Assembly: GCA_025267735.1 (NCBI GenBank)
Contig: CM046294.1
Span: 41,787,570 to 41,851,569, forward strand
DNA from: Mactra quadrangularis
Lineage: Eukaryota; Mollusca; Bivalvia; Venerida; Mactridae
Reading direction: 5' to 3'
DNA: 64,000 nucleotides
Each line of letters opens with the position of its first letter. Position 1 is the first letter of the stretch. The notes beneath the pieces were generated by a model, which was given only the letters and a program-made list of their open reading frames with translations, made no database searches and had not been told where the DNA came from. The position numbers and the translations under genes were made by a program. This document shows positions 23,799-37,000 of the stretch, piece by piece.

Positions 23799-26700
23799 GG
23801 TGTAACCTTTTTTCTGAAATGTGTATCAGGAGGTTAAACAAGACATAAAGCTAGTTATAATGCCTTCGCTCTGTTTCATCATGTAAATAATTTTAGATAC
23901 ATATATACAATTGCATTGTGATAAGACATAACAATAAAACATAAGTTTTGCACACAACTTTAAATACTATAGCAAAATGGAAACAAACACCAGCATATTC
24001 TATAATATGTATTTGCATTATCCTCTAAGAGGATCCCTATTAGACCCTGAATACTTCATTATTAAGTTGTTTTCTTTTTCGATTTACACACTTTCACAGT
24101 AAACCTTCGATACAAATAAATTAAAAGAAATGATAATTAAACAATTGAATGAATGGAATAGGCTCAAGACATTGTTTTGGTCTAAACAAATGCATATTAT
24201 TTTTCTATTTATATTTCTATGAAGTGTACCACATTAAATTAGCGCTATCTAAGTCAAGAGAATATGTTGTGAAACTCGAAAATGATATTTCCGGGTAGTC
24301 ATCTAAAACATTATATTGTTTAAGTAAACAATATTAATTTTATAAACATATATACATCAATATCAATGATTCCAGAGGACATAAACTAGTTATGGACTTT
24401 AGAATCCGTTTTCAAATTTCTTCAAACATCTCGTGGTAGTTTGTATGGCGTTTAATGACACGGAAATTTACAACGAATTTAAATGAATCAACTAAGACAA
24501 AAACAAGCATGCATTGCAACATTTATACGTGTATTGTCCTTCGCCTTTTAATAACACCTTGAAAATAACCCGAACCATGTAAAAACGTGACCAGGAAGTT
24601 TTGTACGCACATATTGGTAGCATATATCGTGTTTTGTACGCACAGATCGTGCTTTAAATAATGCATTGGTTTCAATAGTTTACGTTTTAATTTTATATTT
24701 GTCTCGGTAAATAGTATAAACAGTATCTTAACAAGTTAGCAAGGCAATAAAGGATTACAAACAATTCATATTGAAGAATCTTACAGGATAAATACGGTAA
24801 ACAATTATGTTTTTTAACTTTTTAGATTGTGTGCGATTGCGAATCAAAATTACTAAATCCTTTAATTTTTCTGACATTGTGGTAGATATAATATTATAAT
24901 TTTACATTAGCGCAATATAATTACTGACTGGGGCTTAAATTGGTTTAATCATATAACTACGTATAATTGCATTCATAGTTTAACACTGTTTGTATTATTC
25001 AATTTTACAACATAAACCATTTACACATTTACGTACAGTTATAAGTTTAAAAATTATAGTTTGAGCCTTCTATAAGAAGGATTGGGTAGATATCCGATAC
25101 AATATGTTAACTTTTTGTATTTATTTTCCTTGTTTGTACCATGCACGCTTGTAACAAGCGACTGTCATTGAATAATAACCTGATATAAATCTTGACTACC
25201 TTAAACAAAGAAATTAAACGACACTGACAAATAGTAGTTGATATAATTGATATATAAGGAATATTGTCATTTGTCCGTTTGAGGTTTTGTATATCATAAT
25301 AAAATCATTTTAATGACTATAATTTGCTATGAATTTACATTTGTGCATGCAATAAGAACAGTAAGACTTAAACAGTACTATGCATGTGTAGTAATTGATT
25401 ATTTGTAAACTAGTTAAGATGAATTTGCAGAAGTTTTATCGTGAACCGTTAATGTACAAACTGTTAATAGCTATTACAGATCTTAGTTTACATACCTTAT
25501 ACGGACCAAAGCTGCCTCATGACCCGAGACGTTACACGCGCTCTCTTTCCAAAACTCCAATTTTGCTTTTATATAAAATATGCAATATAAATATGAACTA
25601 TACATATACAGTGATTATTTTACAAGCTATGTATATTTAATTTCAGTTTAATTAACGAGATTTACACTTGATAACGTTTGCAGAATTCAGACATTTGTTA
25701 TCAGATCAAATCAATAAGTTGTATATTCTAAACAGACACTTTGTCAAAAGATTTAAAATTATATGCAACGTTCAACATATTATTTGCAATAAATATTTTA
25801 TGCAGTACTTCCTGATTGCATATCGTTTATTTGACTGGACATGACGGGTATAGAAGTTTTATCTTAAAACTTGAACATGTTATATCTCTTTTGATGCAAC
25901 CAGGACAAAATGAGGAAGTCACAAACAGTTATGTTTTAAACAAAGAAATTGGATATTTACATTCAAGAAGTTCTTTAACATTTTAACATTTTATACCACG
26001 TGAACATTTATAAATCATATTTTACGAGATTGTAAAGGTAACCATAATTTGATTTACCCTTATTGTATACTTATTATTAAGGGTTTAAATGAATACTTTT
26101 ACGTTTAAATTAAATACTTCGACAATCATGATATCAAATGAAATTTTGTAAAAGTTTTGAAAAGTATTATATAAACGTGTACCCACTATTCAAGTTTTAA
26201 ATGTGCAATATCAAGACTAGTATTGACATAAAATCTCATAAAAATATTTGTCTTATGCAACTAATGCATAAATCGTACGTCTGTATTTTTCAATAATGTT
26301 TTCATTCATTTTTCTTAAGAATGGTGCAGTATTATTGAATCATTGTTATTATGATAACATGTGTGACTTATTTTATCAAACATATTTATAGCATGTTAGT
26401 TGACCTCCCCAAAACATCATTTGTTAGTGTTTTACCACATTTTTTGCTCTTAGATATTGCCTGTTGGATGTGTAATAAATGTTATAATTTCCTTTTTGTA
26501 TCCCAATAGCATGTGTAATTTGATAAAACAAAATTATGTCTTTTAACAAAAAATATGCATTTTGTCATTTTAGACTTTAGTCCGAAATCAGTGTTTGAGA
26601 GCATATATCATACATTTATAAGTTTCACATAATAGATTTTGAAATTATTAAATTAAACATATCCTTATTAAAACTTTAATGTCCAAAGTGTGTAAATTGA

Positions 26701-27439
26701 AAGGATTGCAATAATCAATGATGTTTTAAATGGTCAAAAAGTGATCCTTTATAGGGTTATTCAAAGACAAGTATTAGAAAGTCGTCACGTTTTGGTCAAA
26801 TTTAGAAACGTATAAAGCACTATATTTTCACTTTTTATCATTGAAGTTGCTAAATGATATAGCCATACACCAATTTCATAGACATGATTTGCTTAATAGT
26901 TGTAGTTACTTTGATATGACCATGTTTAGAAGTATATATTTTAGCTTTCGTTGCTTGATATGACGTCACATAACATAAATATAAAAGCCTCATTTAAAGC
27001 CTGTGTAGAGGTTTCGAAGTAGAACTTTGGGAATGTGTGTCTTTATCACATAAACTCAAGATATAAATAACCACATGAATATGTAGTTGCAGAAACATTC
27101 ATAAATACTGTTATTTATCATGTATTTGATCCAGCTCAACGTTCATTTAGATAGTGTTGTTGTCAGACAAATAAAATGCAATTTCACACACATTTCGAAC
27201 TGCAAAGAACACGAAGAAGTAGAAATACATGTATATATGAACAAATTGTAAAAGAAAAGATTTTGCAAAATCTTATGGGATAAAGATGAATAACAACTTC
27301 TAAAGTGACCGTTTACTTTAGATTTCGGCATGTTTAAAACGCCAAAACTACGGTCCCTCCATTAATGTTTAATAACAGCCTTATGTTGTTTCAAATTTTG
27401 AATTGTAATTTGCCAGTCGATTAAAGACAATCCACTTGT
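23799..27439. other. No recognisable gene; one possible minus-strand promoter patch
   Basis: AT-rich intergenic sequence. The only patch with unusual composition is 25496-25575, described separately. No protein domain was recognised. Confidence 0.5.
25496..25575 (-). promoter_or_regulatory. Candidate TATA promoter with short first exon
   Basis: On the minus strand TATATAAAAG (25575-25566) is followed after about 30 bases by a GC-richer stretch. That stretch contains an ATG and ends in a donor-like AAG|GTATGT at 25496/25495. The arrangement fits a promoter and a short first exon, but no downstream exon was found. Confidence 0.25.
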
Positions 27440-28383
27440 AACATATCCAAGTAAAATGTGGATATTTATTGTCAGAAATTGATTTTTATCCCATCAAAAA
27501 GTGTTCAAATATAAGTTGAACACCTCTCGTAATGATCATTTTAAGACTTTGAATTTGCTCCTTCTCAGTGATAGGGTTGACCAAATTAATTTAACTCATG
27601 TTTGTAAAAAAAGAACTGCATAGCACCAGAATACCTAAATACACATTGTCAGCCTGTATTTTAGGTTCATAATTACCATACACGTTTTCGAGTTACATTG
27701 TCTCAAAACCATGTTAACTAATCATGCCAGTTAAATTATACAGATTGTTTTACATTTCCCGAAGTTAAAACTTTGGGTCAAAAATCTTTTGCATACAGGG
27801 GTTGTAATTTATGAAATACTTTACCCCAAGACTTAAGGAATGAATGTAATGTCAAAATATTCAAATCTAGTGTTAAGAAAAATATGCTGTGTCCAATTCA
27901 TTACACATGTCAATCTTTGCCACTTTAATTTTTGTTTTTACAATATATTATTCTTTATCCAGCTTGTATCTTAAAACTTTCATACACTCAGTGTACTTAT
28001 TTATTTATTTCTAATTTTATTATTTTATTATTTATTTATTTAATCGGGTTTTTTTGCGTTTTTTGTTGTTGTTTTTTTTGTCCTCATTTTGGTAACATTT
28101 TTTATAATATTAGTAGGAATTTTTGCTCAATCATTATGTTATTCTTGTGATACACCTTTGATTGTTTGAAATGTATATATTTGTAGCAGGCTATTGCATC
28201 CATGTTAGTTTCATGCCAACAATGTTGGGACCACAATGAAAATAAGAGATTTATCACTTTTTGTGTCATCCCCGGTATTAATGTGCAAGGCATATGGCAT
28301 TAGACATTCTGTGTTACTCACTTTTTGTATGCTATGTGTCATGGCATTGATATCGAAATAAAATAATTATTATTATTATTAAG
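27440..28383 (+). mobile_element. LINE (non-LTR retrotransposon) 3' fragment
   Basis: The plus strand encodes a broken reverse-transcriptase C-terminus: HFKTLNLLLLSDRVDQI, APEYLN, LKTLGQKSFAYRGCNL, a stop in place of the usual Trp, then NTLPQDLRNECNVKIFKSSV. The order matches the end of the ORF2 of many non-LTR elements. A 3' untranslated stretch follows and ends with AATAAAATAATTATTATTATTATT near 28357-28381. The 5' part is absent, as in typical 5'-truncated copies. Confidence 0.75.
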
Positions 28384-30331
28384 CGATTTTCGAACTGTAT
28401 AATGAAGGAGTAGTTGTCACTCTACCCCTCTAACTGACTGCCACGTGTACTACAATTCAAGGAATGCTTTTGTGTGCCTGCCTGGAACATGTTCACCAAT
28501 TCAAAAAGTTGTAAACCAAATATTTAGCAAAGGGTACTTTTATCACATTACTAGTAATACTTTGGACATACCACCTTATTTTTAAGTTAGTCAAAACGAG
28601 CATCATAGTTTGCATTGCAATTTTATAGATTTTGTTAATTGAATTAAATGACGCTCGTCTCCAAACTTAGATAATGAACCAAAAAATATGAGATTTCGTA
28701 TCAATCTTATAACTATACCCTGATATCCTCTACTAATTACCTACTTATCACTTATTACTCAATCTTCGCTGATGCACATTATTGTAATTTTAAAGAATAC
28801 TTAACTCTACAAGTACAGCAATGAAGTGAAGATAAGATCATTGTGCATAATAGGGAAACACAAATGTTTGACAAAAATAAAACAAATGTACCAAAAATGA
28901 AAAAAGTCAACATTCTCGGTTCCAAACTATGCCAGACAAAAACTATGCTTCAAGCACAACAGCCAAACCGTTTACGCTATAAAGTCCATCAATAAAACAC
29001 GTTGGACATTTAGTACTCTAAGGTAATTTGTGTTGGTTTAAATTTGGGTCGCTTATATCAACCCTAAATTTATACGTATGTAAGAAAGGCTTCGTGAAAT
29101 CCACTTATTCTATTTTATAAGATACTCATAGTTACGGCTAAAAAATCTAAGACAATCTTGAATTTATTTAAGTTATATGTGCAATCGTGAAACCGGGCCC
29201 AGGTGATTAAGTTACATAATTTTATTAAAAAGCTTTACATTTTATGATTTAAGTCGTATTAAGATGGTTGTTAGCAGATTATTTGCAAGAGTTATATCTT
29301 ATTAACGCGCACATTTAAACATTTAAAACCACATGCAACATTCAACTTGTTAAATATACAAATATGAAGGAATTACTTTAATGAGAGTAAACAGAAACGT
29401 AGTTTACTATTAGCAAACTTATTTGATCAATATTGAAGAGGACGTTACATACATATTTTTACAGACTTTAAGGTAAAGCAATTGTTTTTTTATTTGTTTC
29501 TTTTTTATTTAGTATCGCTTTATCTTAAATACAGACTATATCAGATGCAAAAGAAATACTATTACAAGTTGTTTTAACGTTGTATTCAACACCTATTTAG
29601 AACATATATACGACGGCCATCTGTTCCTAATATAGATTTTTTGGGCACTTTTCTATTATGAGTACTAACCTTCCCGAAACAAGACATTCTAAACACTACG
29701 CCACGGATGCGGCTACTATCATGTTAAATGTTGGAATTGCGTTTGTCTTAATTAGACAACATAATATAGACAACAGTAAGTTATTTCGATTCTAACATCG
29801 CAAAATACATCCCTAGAAAATATATATTTATAGAACTTTTTTTAATGTGAAAAAGCCATGCTGTTGAAATCCACCCCAGTGCGAAGGCCGAAAATAGCAT
29901 TTATTTACACAATTCTCAAAGATAGGTGTTTTAGTTCCGAACAAAATATTAAAATCCTAATTGAAAAATAGAAACAAAAAACTAAAAACGAATTGCCATA
30001 GTTTTTGTGTGTGTTTAACATCATTCTGCAAAATAAGCGCCGTGAATTAAACATAACATAACATTTTCGACGGAATATTGCAAATGCAGCTTAAATAATT
30101 CGATGTTAACTGGAAAGAAGTGTGTTATCAGATAATTTATTTGAGAAAAGGATGGATATAAATCGGATTTATGAACGCGTGTCAAGGAAGAATGGACTTT
30201 CAGAAAATCAGCGCTGCTCGTGTCAGCTTGGATAATTATGAAATTTTAAAGATTACACGTAGCCATTCCATTATATTATGCTATGCACAGTTTGGCTTTA
30301 ATTAAAAAGTCAATCATTGTATTTTTGTATA
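28384..30331. other. No recognisable gene
   Basis: AT-rich intergenic sequence between the LINE remnant and the candidate exon at 30332. Nothing is supported. Confidence 0.5.
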
Positions 30332-30415
30332 ATGGCTGCCATGACGTCGGATGAAGGACAGGATGAAATGAGACAGCGGAACCGGGAATTACTGAGACTT
30401 AGGAAACGTTTTGAA
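30332..30415 (+). CDS. Orphan candidate first coding exon
   Basis: An ATG opens 28 codons (MAAMTSDEGQDEM then a strongly basic stretch RQRNRELLRLRKR) that end exactly at a phase-0 donor, GAA|GTAGGT at 30416. The patch is clearly richer in G and C than its surroundings, and the peptide looks like a charged helical N-terminus. I do not recognise the protein. It is not in frame with the signal-peptide exon of the IgSF gene that starts 600 bases downstream, and no other partner exon was found. It may be the first exon of an unrelated gene, a duplicated exon, or part of a long 5' leader. Confidence 0.4.
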
Positions 30416-31006
30416 GTAGGTCTTTTTTTATGCTAGAACCGTTTTAAACACAATTTAGACCAGTGTCGTTCAAGTAATAAGTTAGTACATGTTTTACATT
30501 CACTGACATGTTTATTACGGACATCCAAGATCCTGTTAAAGTCAACCCTTATAAACTCGGACACTATTTTCGGCTTTGCTCATTTAACGTGGGGAGTAAA
30601 ATTACAACAGCCGTCACGAGATGTATTTTGTTGAATAATAAAGCATATATGAAGTCACATTAAATAAAGAAGTTAAGTGCACGTGCCTATGTTAGAATTA
30701 TGCATAATCTATACGTATTTCAGGATTTGAGGATTTCCAGATTTACAAACGTATTCAGGGCTGTTGTTAGAATTACAACAAACTTGTGTCATTATTGGCT
30801 TAATATTGTTATACTCGACATATTCTCTGAATTGATTAAATATGTCAAACAACAAAGCTCTAAAAAGTTGTTTTTTTAAATCAGCGTAAATCATTACCTT
30901 CCGAAATCAAAGACACTGACGTAAGTGCAATGATTTGTCGTATGCATATAGACGCCAGCAACGCATCTATTGGAACATATCTAAGAACTTTAATCTTTAC
31001 TTTCAG

Positions 31007-31063
31007 AGTAATTCATCAGAAATATGGAGACTGTGTTCAGGTTAGAACTAGTACTCATATTAG
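31007..31063 (+). CDS. Plus gene exon 1: 5' leader end and signal peptide
   Basis: The ATG at 31024 gives METVFRLELVLIL, ending phase 1 at a GG|GTAAG-type donor. A good acceptor (TTTACTTTCAG) ends at 31006, so a non-coding exon lies further upstream. The minus paralogue has the same layout (13 codons plus one base, acceptor about 19 bases before ATG). Confidence 0.82.
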
Positions 31064-34000
31064 GTAAGCAGTAACAGACATTGTCGAGCAAAATTATTTT
31101 GATTCTGATATTTTAATTACGTGCTTAGCGAGCAGTAGTTATAAGTAATAATCAGAATTGACATCTTAACAAAGCTAATGATGCGTGATGAAAATTTGAA
31201 TAAATTAAAAGGAAGAAAAGCAAAATTAAATACGTTCTACAGCATAGTGTCTTATATGATAGCGTTGTGCACTAATGTGTATTGTTAATGCCCGAAGCAG
31301 ATGTAGTTCAAATAAGGGAAATTTAGAAACCTGGTGACCTCTGAATACCAACAAGAACTACCACATGCATTTAAACACATTTTCGCTAATAATTGTTATG
31401 GAATACCTTTTTATAAGTTAAACACATGAACGTGAATATCTACGTTTTAAATGCTTTATTTATATTCATATTACGATGTCTTATTGTTCTTGTTTGAACA
31501 CTTGCAGGCTGTTGGCGTCCAAGTCAATTTTCTGCATTAGTAATAAATGTTGTTGAGTTAAACAGTGTCAGTAATCACACATTTGTTTACAATGTATCAC
31601 CATTGACAAATCTAACACGATGGACATACTTGGTGGGATCTACAGGAACATCATTGATGAGTTATCAGAATGAAAGATGTACAGCGACACCATCTGGTTA
31701 TTTTCTTGGTGACAGAAGATATTCATATGCATGTAACAGTACAATACATTATGTTACTTTACATCTAACTGGCTTCAATGATGGTTTGAATAATCGTATC
31801 ATATCTTGTAGAGATGCATTACAACCTGATGAAACAGGATCAACCTGGATGATTCAAATTAAAAGTAATTCCATAACCTTATAACTAATACGTGTACTTA
31901 TTGATGTTAACGCTCACATGTCGACATATTTATGTTGCTATATTGTATCCCTATTTTAAATTAAATTTTTGGATAATATCAATTGTGTAGGTAAATATGC
32001 CTTTATTAAAATTTTGAGAAAATTGTTACCTAAACTTCTATTTTACAAGATGTTTAGGATAGTGTGCCTATTGCAAAGTTGCTGCATGATTTATTTTACA
32101 TTACTCGCATACTCTTACCATGAGTATTTGGAAAAACTGTTAATTCGTGAAAAAAAACATGGCAGACATCACGATGGGTTGATTTGATTTTGGCAGCGCG
32201 GATTAAACCGGCGTTCGCCGATTCTTAAATCTTCATTTACAGTACTTTGTAACTCAATAAGTCGTTTCTCTATACAAGTATCACTATTACATTGATCAAT
32301 TACACTTGACAGTTTAACCTGTGATACATCTTTGTATGCCATGTTTGGAGTGCACTTTAAAGATGTTTCTTCTGGGTCCGCAATGTAAGGTTTTGAAGTG
32401 AAAACCCTTTTTAAACAGATACAATGATAGAACAATCAAGCAATGACTCAAGTTTTGAGATTCTATCATTTAGTTTACCCATATATAAATTAATATCATT
32501 ACAACAACCAGCCAAAGCCGTGTTGCATCATTATAATATATAACCTCTTATAGATTGTACCAAACTAAAAATAGCTTTCATCTGATCATTCCTGGTTTTC
32601 TCGGATGCCACCATAGTTTGCCTCAAATGGAGCACGTCGGCTTGTAAAGTTGATATCGTATATTTCAGTAATGTGACTTCAGCATAACTAGACGTACAAT
32701 TTACACCATTTTTACGACTTTTGTCGCCTTGAGTTCTCATAGGAGTATGAGACTGGGAATTTCTGGGTTTAGCATTACTAATAAGATATTTTATTACACT
32801 GAAATCGTCCCCTTCTAACACCGATACTAATTTATGTATGTCTGAGGCTAATTTGGCTGAAAGTTTGTCACCTTTGCGAGTAGCCACTCTACTTTTTAAT
32901 TCACTGTTCGGGCCATACGGGAAATTGTCACAATATTTCATAATAAAAAACACATTTGTGGAGCTTCCTCAAAGTTTGGCTCCGACGACTCATACTCTCT
33001 CAGTAAATGAGATATAAACAATCCCTAGGAGTAATCTTTGTCTTATCGTCTGAGTAAGGTATTTTAACCTCTGTATTGTCATCAACTGAGGCTATGATTA
33101 TATAGATATTTTCACAATAAAAAGATGGTCAAAACATAAAGTTTAACTCCCTTACAATACATTACATACTTGATAATGCAATGAGCGACACTCAGACATC
33201 TGACCAATCATAATTTATTATGATTGATTTTATTGTTTGTTAGTTTTTCATTAATTATGGCTTAATTAAAGTATACCAAACCTCGTAATTGTCAATATCA
33301 CATTCACTATGCTTTCCCATTTAATCACATATAAAAATCCATTAGTTTTATAAAGTATATCCACAAAAAATTCAAATAAACAGGAGAGGTAACAAAAACA
33401 CGTTCTCACACTTGAAAAAATGACGATTAAAATTATTTATTAACATACACTGTTTAAAATGCGCTCGTCTGCAACAGTAATTCTAGTCATCACCCGTCAT
33501 TACAACTTTAATTATTTGTAACACAACCACAGCGTAGTTATTGAATCCATTTGAATAGCTGGAACGTTTGATTCATATTGCACACCAGGGCAAGCCGATC
33601 GGTGATCGGTTCACGCCGAATCGTAAGCCGCCCTGGCAAATCAAGTCGGCCTAATGCTTTAATGTTCGATTGTAGCAATAAGAACACATTAATATGTCAA
33701 CTTTGGTGATCTTTCAGTTTATAATATATTAGATACATAGTGCTGCATACGCATAAATAAATCGAGCAACGCCTATTCCTTTGTATAGTAATTCTGTTAT
33801 GTTACGTATATGTACTTTTTTACCAAAAAAAATGTATAACAAGTGGTCTTTCATCGACTTATAAGCGAAGGAGTTAAACAGATTATGCAATTTACAGTTT
33901 CGAATCAGTTTCAAACAGTTTTTCCAAGCAAGAGCTTGATAGTATCATCTGTAAAATAATATTTATGAAAACATGAGATGGTTTTGATTTTAGCATAAGG

Positions 34001-37000
34001 CGTTTTTATTAATTTGTGCGAATGTATGTTATTGCTATATTATTTAAGTACAACTTTTCATATTCAGATACAGACAATTCATGTTCATATTGTGAACCAA
34101 CAATGACATTTGGTGTAAAAGATATCAGTGAAGGAGACAATGTAACATTTTTATGTAGAGTATTATCTGATGTACCATATGTCACCTGGAATAAAAATAT
34201 AGGATCAAACACAGTTCCCATGGGTGTACAGAATGAAAAATGTACTACACAAGGTACAACATTTCTAGACGATACAAGTAAATACAACTACACATGTAAC
34301 AATACAGTATATCAAGTTACAATACTAAATGTACAAAGAAGTGAACATAATGACATTTATATGTGTACACCACTAGGACAGACGGATGGAACGGGATCTA
34401 ACTGGATCATAAAAGTAGTAAAAGGTAATTTCTAAAATATTAATGTTATCTGGTTATATATGTACTTTGTGTGTTTCAATACAATTGCAAACATAGTAAA
34501 TATCAGATTCTGGTGTCCGTAAATATCCAAGATCATACGATATGTCTTTCGTTGCAAACCCCATGTATTGTTTTATTAACTCTAGTAGTTCATATGTTCG
34601 TAGTTCAAAATGTATAATTCTACTGTATCAAATTGTGGTAGAATCCCTTCTAAAAGTTTCCTACAGAATGCATCGTTTACGTTTATGTCAATGGACATTG
34701 AAGTATGATCTTGTTAAATAGTGAATTCTATGATACTCCTTTCATTCGTATATCACATTCCCGTCGCACAAATAAACTTCTAATGAAAATATTATTATGT
34801 ATTGGAAACAAAATACTTCTCCTAATCTAGTTTTTATATGGAGGTCATTAACACGAAAATGTGAAGACCTATAGGTCAATTCTTGTTATTTTTAAACACT
34901 AATTATTGAAGTGCTCAGAGCAAACAATCGCGAGAAACTATTAGTTGTATTTATATACACGTGTATCCATTTGATATGACACGTAATTATTTGATACTAA
35001 CATTTTATTTTTAGCTCAAGTTACATCAGTAACAATAACACCACCTGGTTACCTGATTAATGTTACAGAAAACACATCAATAGAGTTTACATGTACAACA
35101 TCAACGGCTAGACCTGCTGCCACAATATATTGGTATAGACATCCAAATGGTCAAGATAGCGACGAAACTCAGTTGATATCTAACGTTACTACAACGACTG
35201 ATTACTATGATTTAAGTGTTGCAACCAGTATACTACGTTTATTTGTAACTCGACAAGACAGTAATACAAAGGTATTTTGTAGAGCAAATAATGCAGCAAA
35301 CACAACTAAGCTGAGTTCAACTTCCAAAATACTACTTAATGTTTTATGTAAGTATTTACTTCGTTTAAATTAAATATAGTTATTATATTTATTTCTTCTG
35401 TACATATACTGAGCAAAAATGAAAACTTTACATGAAATTTGAAACGGGATATTTTTGCTTTGGTTAAATGCACCATAAAACTACTAACAGCATGTTTTAC
35501 CTTGATTTATTATCCGTCAGTTTTGAGAATTTCTTTTATATTCCCCCACAGTGTAATTTTAAATGTGAAGACAACTATGGTAGGGGTCAATTTAAAAAAA
35601 ATAAATATTGAAAGTGGTAAAACTTGGACCTTGTGTGCTTTTTATGTATTGAATTTGAGATTTAAAAAACAATGCAGACATGAGCTTGTCAGTAGGGTGT
35701 ATGACTACCATTGCTTTTGAAGCAAGCCAATATTCTCCTTCTCGTGGAGTTGACGTAATGTCGAATGACGTCATTCGGAATTGCCTGCCATTCTAACAGC
35801 AAAGCCTGTCTCAGGTCATGAATGTTGTGATTTGATGCTTGTTTCGTGCCCTGCGCCAGAGTTTATGCCATTTGTGCTCAATGGGGTTAAAATCCGGGGA
35901 GAGTGCTGGTCAGGGTGATACGTTTTCATTATTGTTTGCCAAGAAAGCTGTGGTAACTCGGGCTGTAAGGGGTCTGGCCTTATCATGTTGAAAGATTGCC
36001 CGAGGTCAATGGTTCTGCATAAATGGAAGCAAAAGGTTGCGGAGAATATCGTAGCCTGGCGCATTAACATGTCCCTGATTAACCACAAGTTCTGTCATAT
36101 GGTTACCCATGATTCCACCCCAGACCATTACGCTGCCGCCACCGAACCTGTTCGCTACCTGACGTAGCATTGGGCAAATCTCACATTTTTGCGGCGGTAA
36201 ATTCTCACCCTACCGTCTGCAAAGCTAACCCTGAAGCGTGACTCATCTGAGACAATCACATTGTTCCATTAGGCTCGCCTCCATAGGCGATACCATCTAC
36301 ACCAGCCCAGTCTTTGAGCCCTAAGACGTGCCGTTAGAAGCGGTCCATTGTAAGGTCTGCGAGCCCGAAGTGGAAAGTGTGATGTCCTAAGACGGTTTCG
36401 AATAATCTGAGCAGGGACCCATAGCTGCCAAGCAGTTACTGTCGCTGGCAAAAAATGATTACGTAAGTGAGCTAACGTAATTGCGCGGTCGTCTCTACGT
36501 GATGTTGCACGCTCCATACCTGGTCTTTGGCGGTCGTGTACGGAGACAGTTGCTGTATAGCGACTAACAAGGTTCTGTATGGTTTGACGAGAGCAACAAA
36601 ATTGCTGCGCAACATCATTTACCATAGCACCGGTATTCAGCATGCCAAATAGCCTGATTTCTCTGATCTTCAGAGAGCCGTGGCATAACTTAATGTTTCT
36701 CTGTAAGTGATTTTTCTTGAAACATACAATGTGGTGACAACACGTGGTTATTGCTGAAAACCGAAAGTGTAAAATCGTGCAAAGCATGCGAGGTGCGCAG
36801 GTACAGGATTATCAACACTGGAAGTGTATTGACAGGCCAATCAATATGTGTAGTGGAAGTAAATCTATGAGAAGAATAACCTGTCAAAATGGGAAATTTA
36901 ATGTGTAGAGTTTTCATTTTTGCTGAGTATAGATTAAATGATTATACTGAGGTTACAAAACCAAATTTAAAAGTATAAACAAGAAAATATTGATGCAAAG

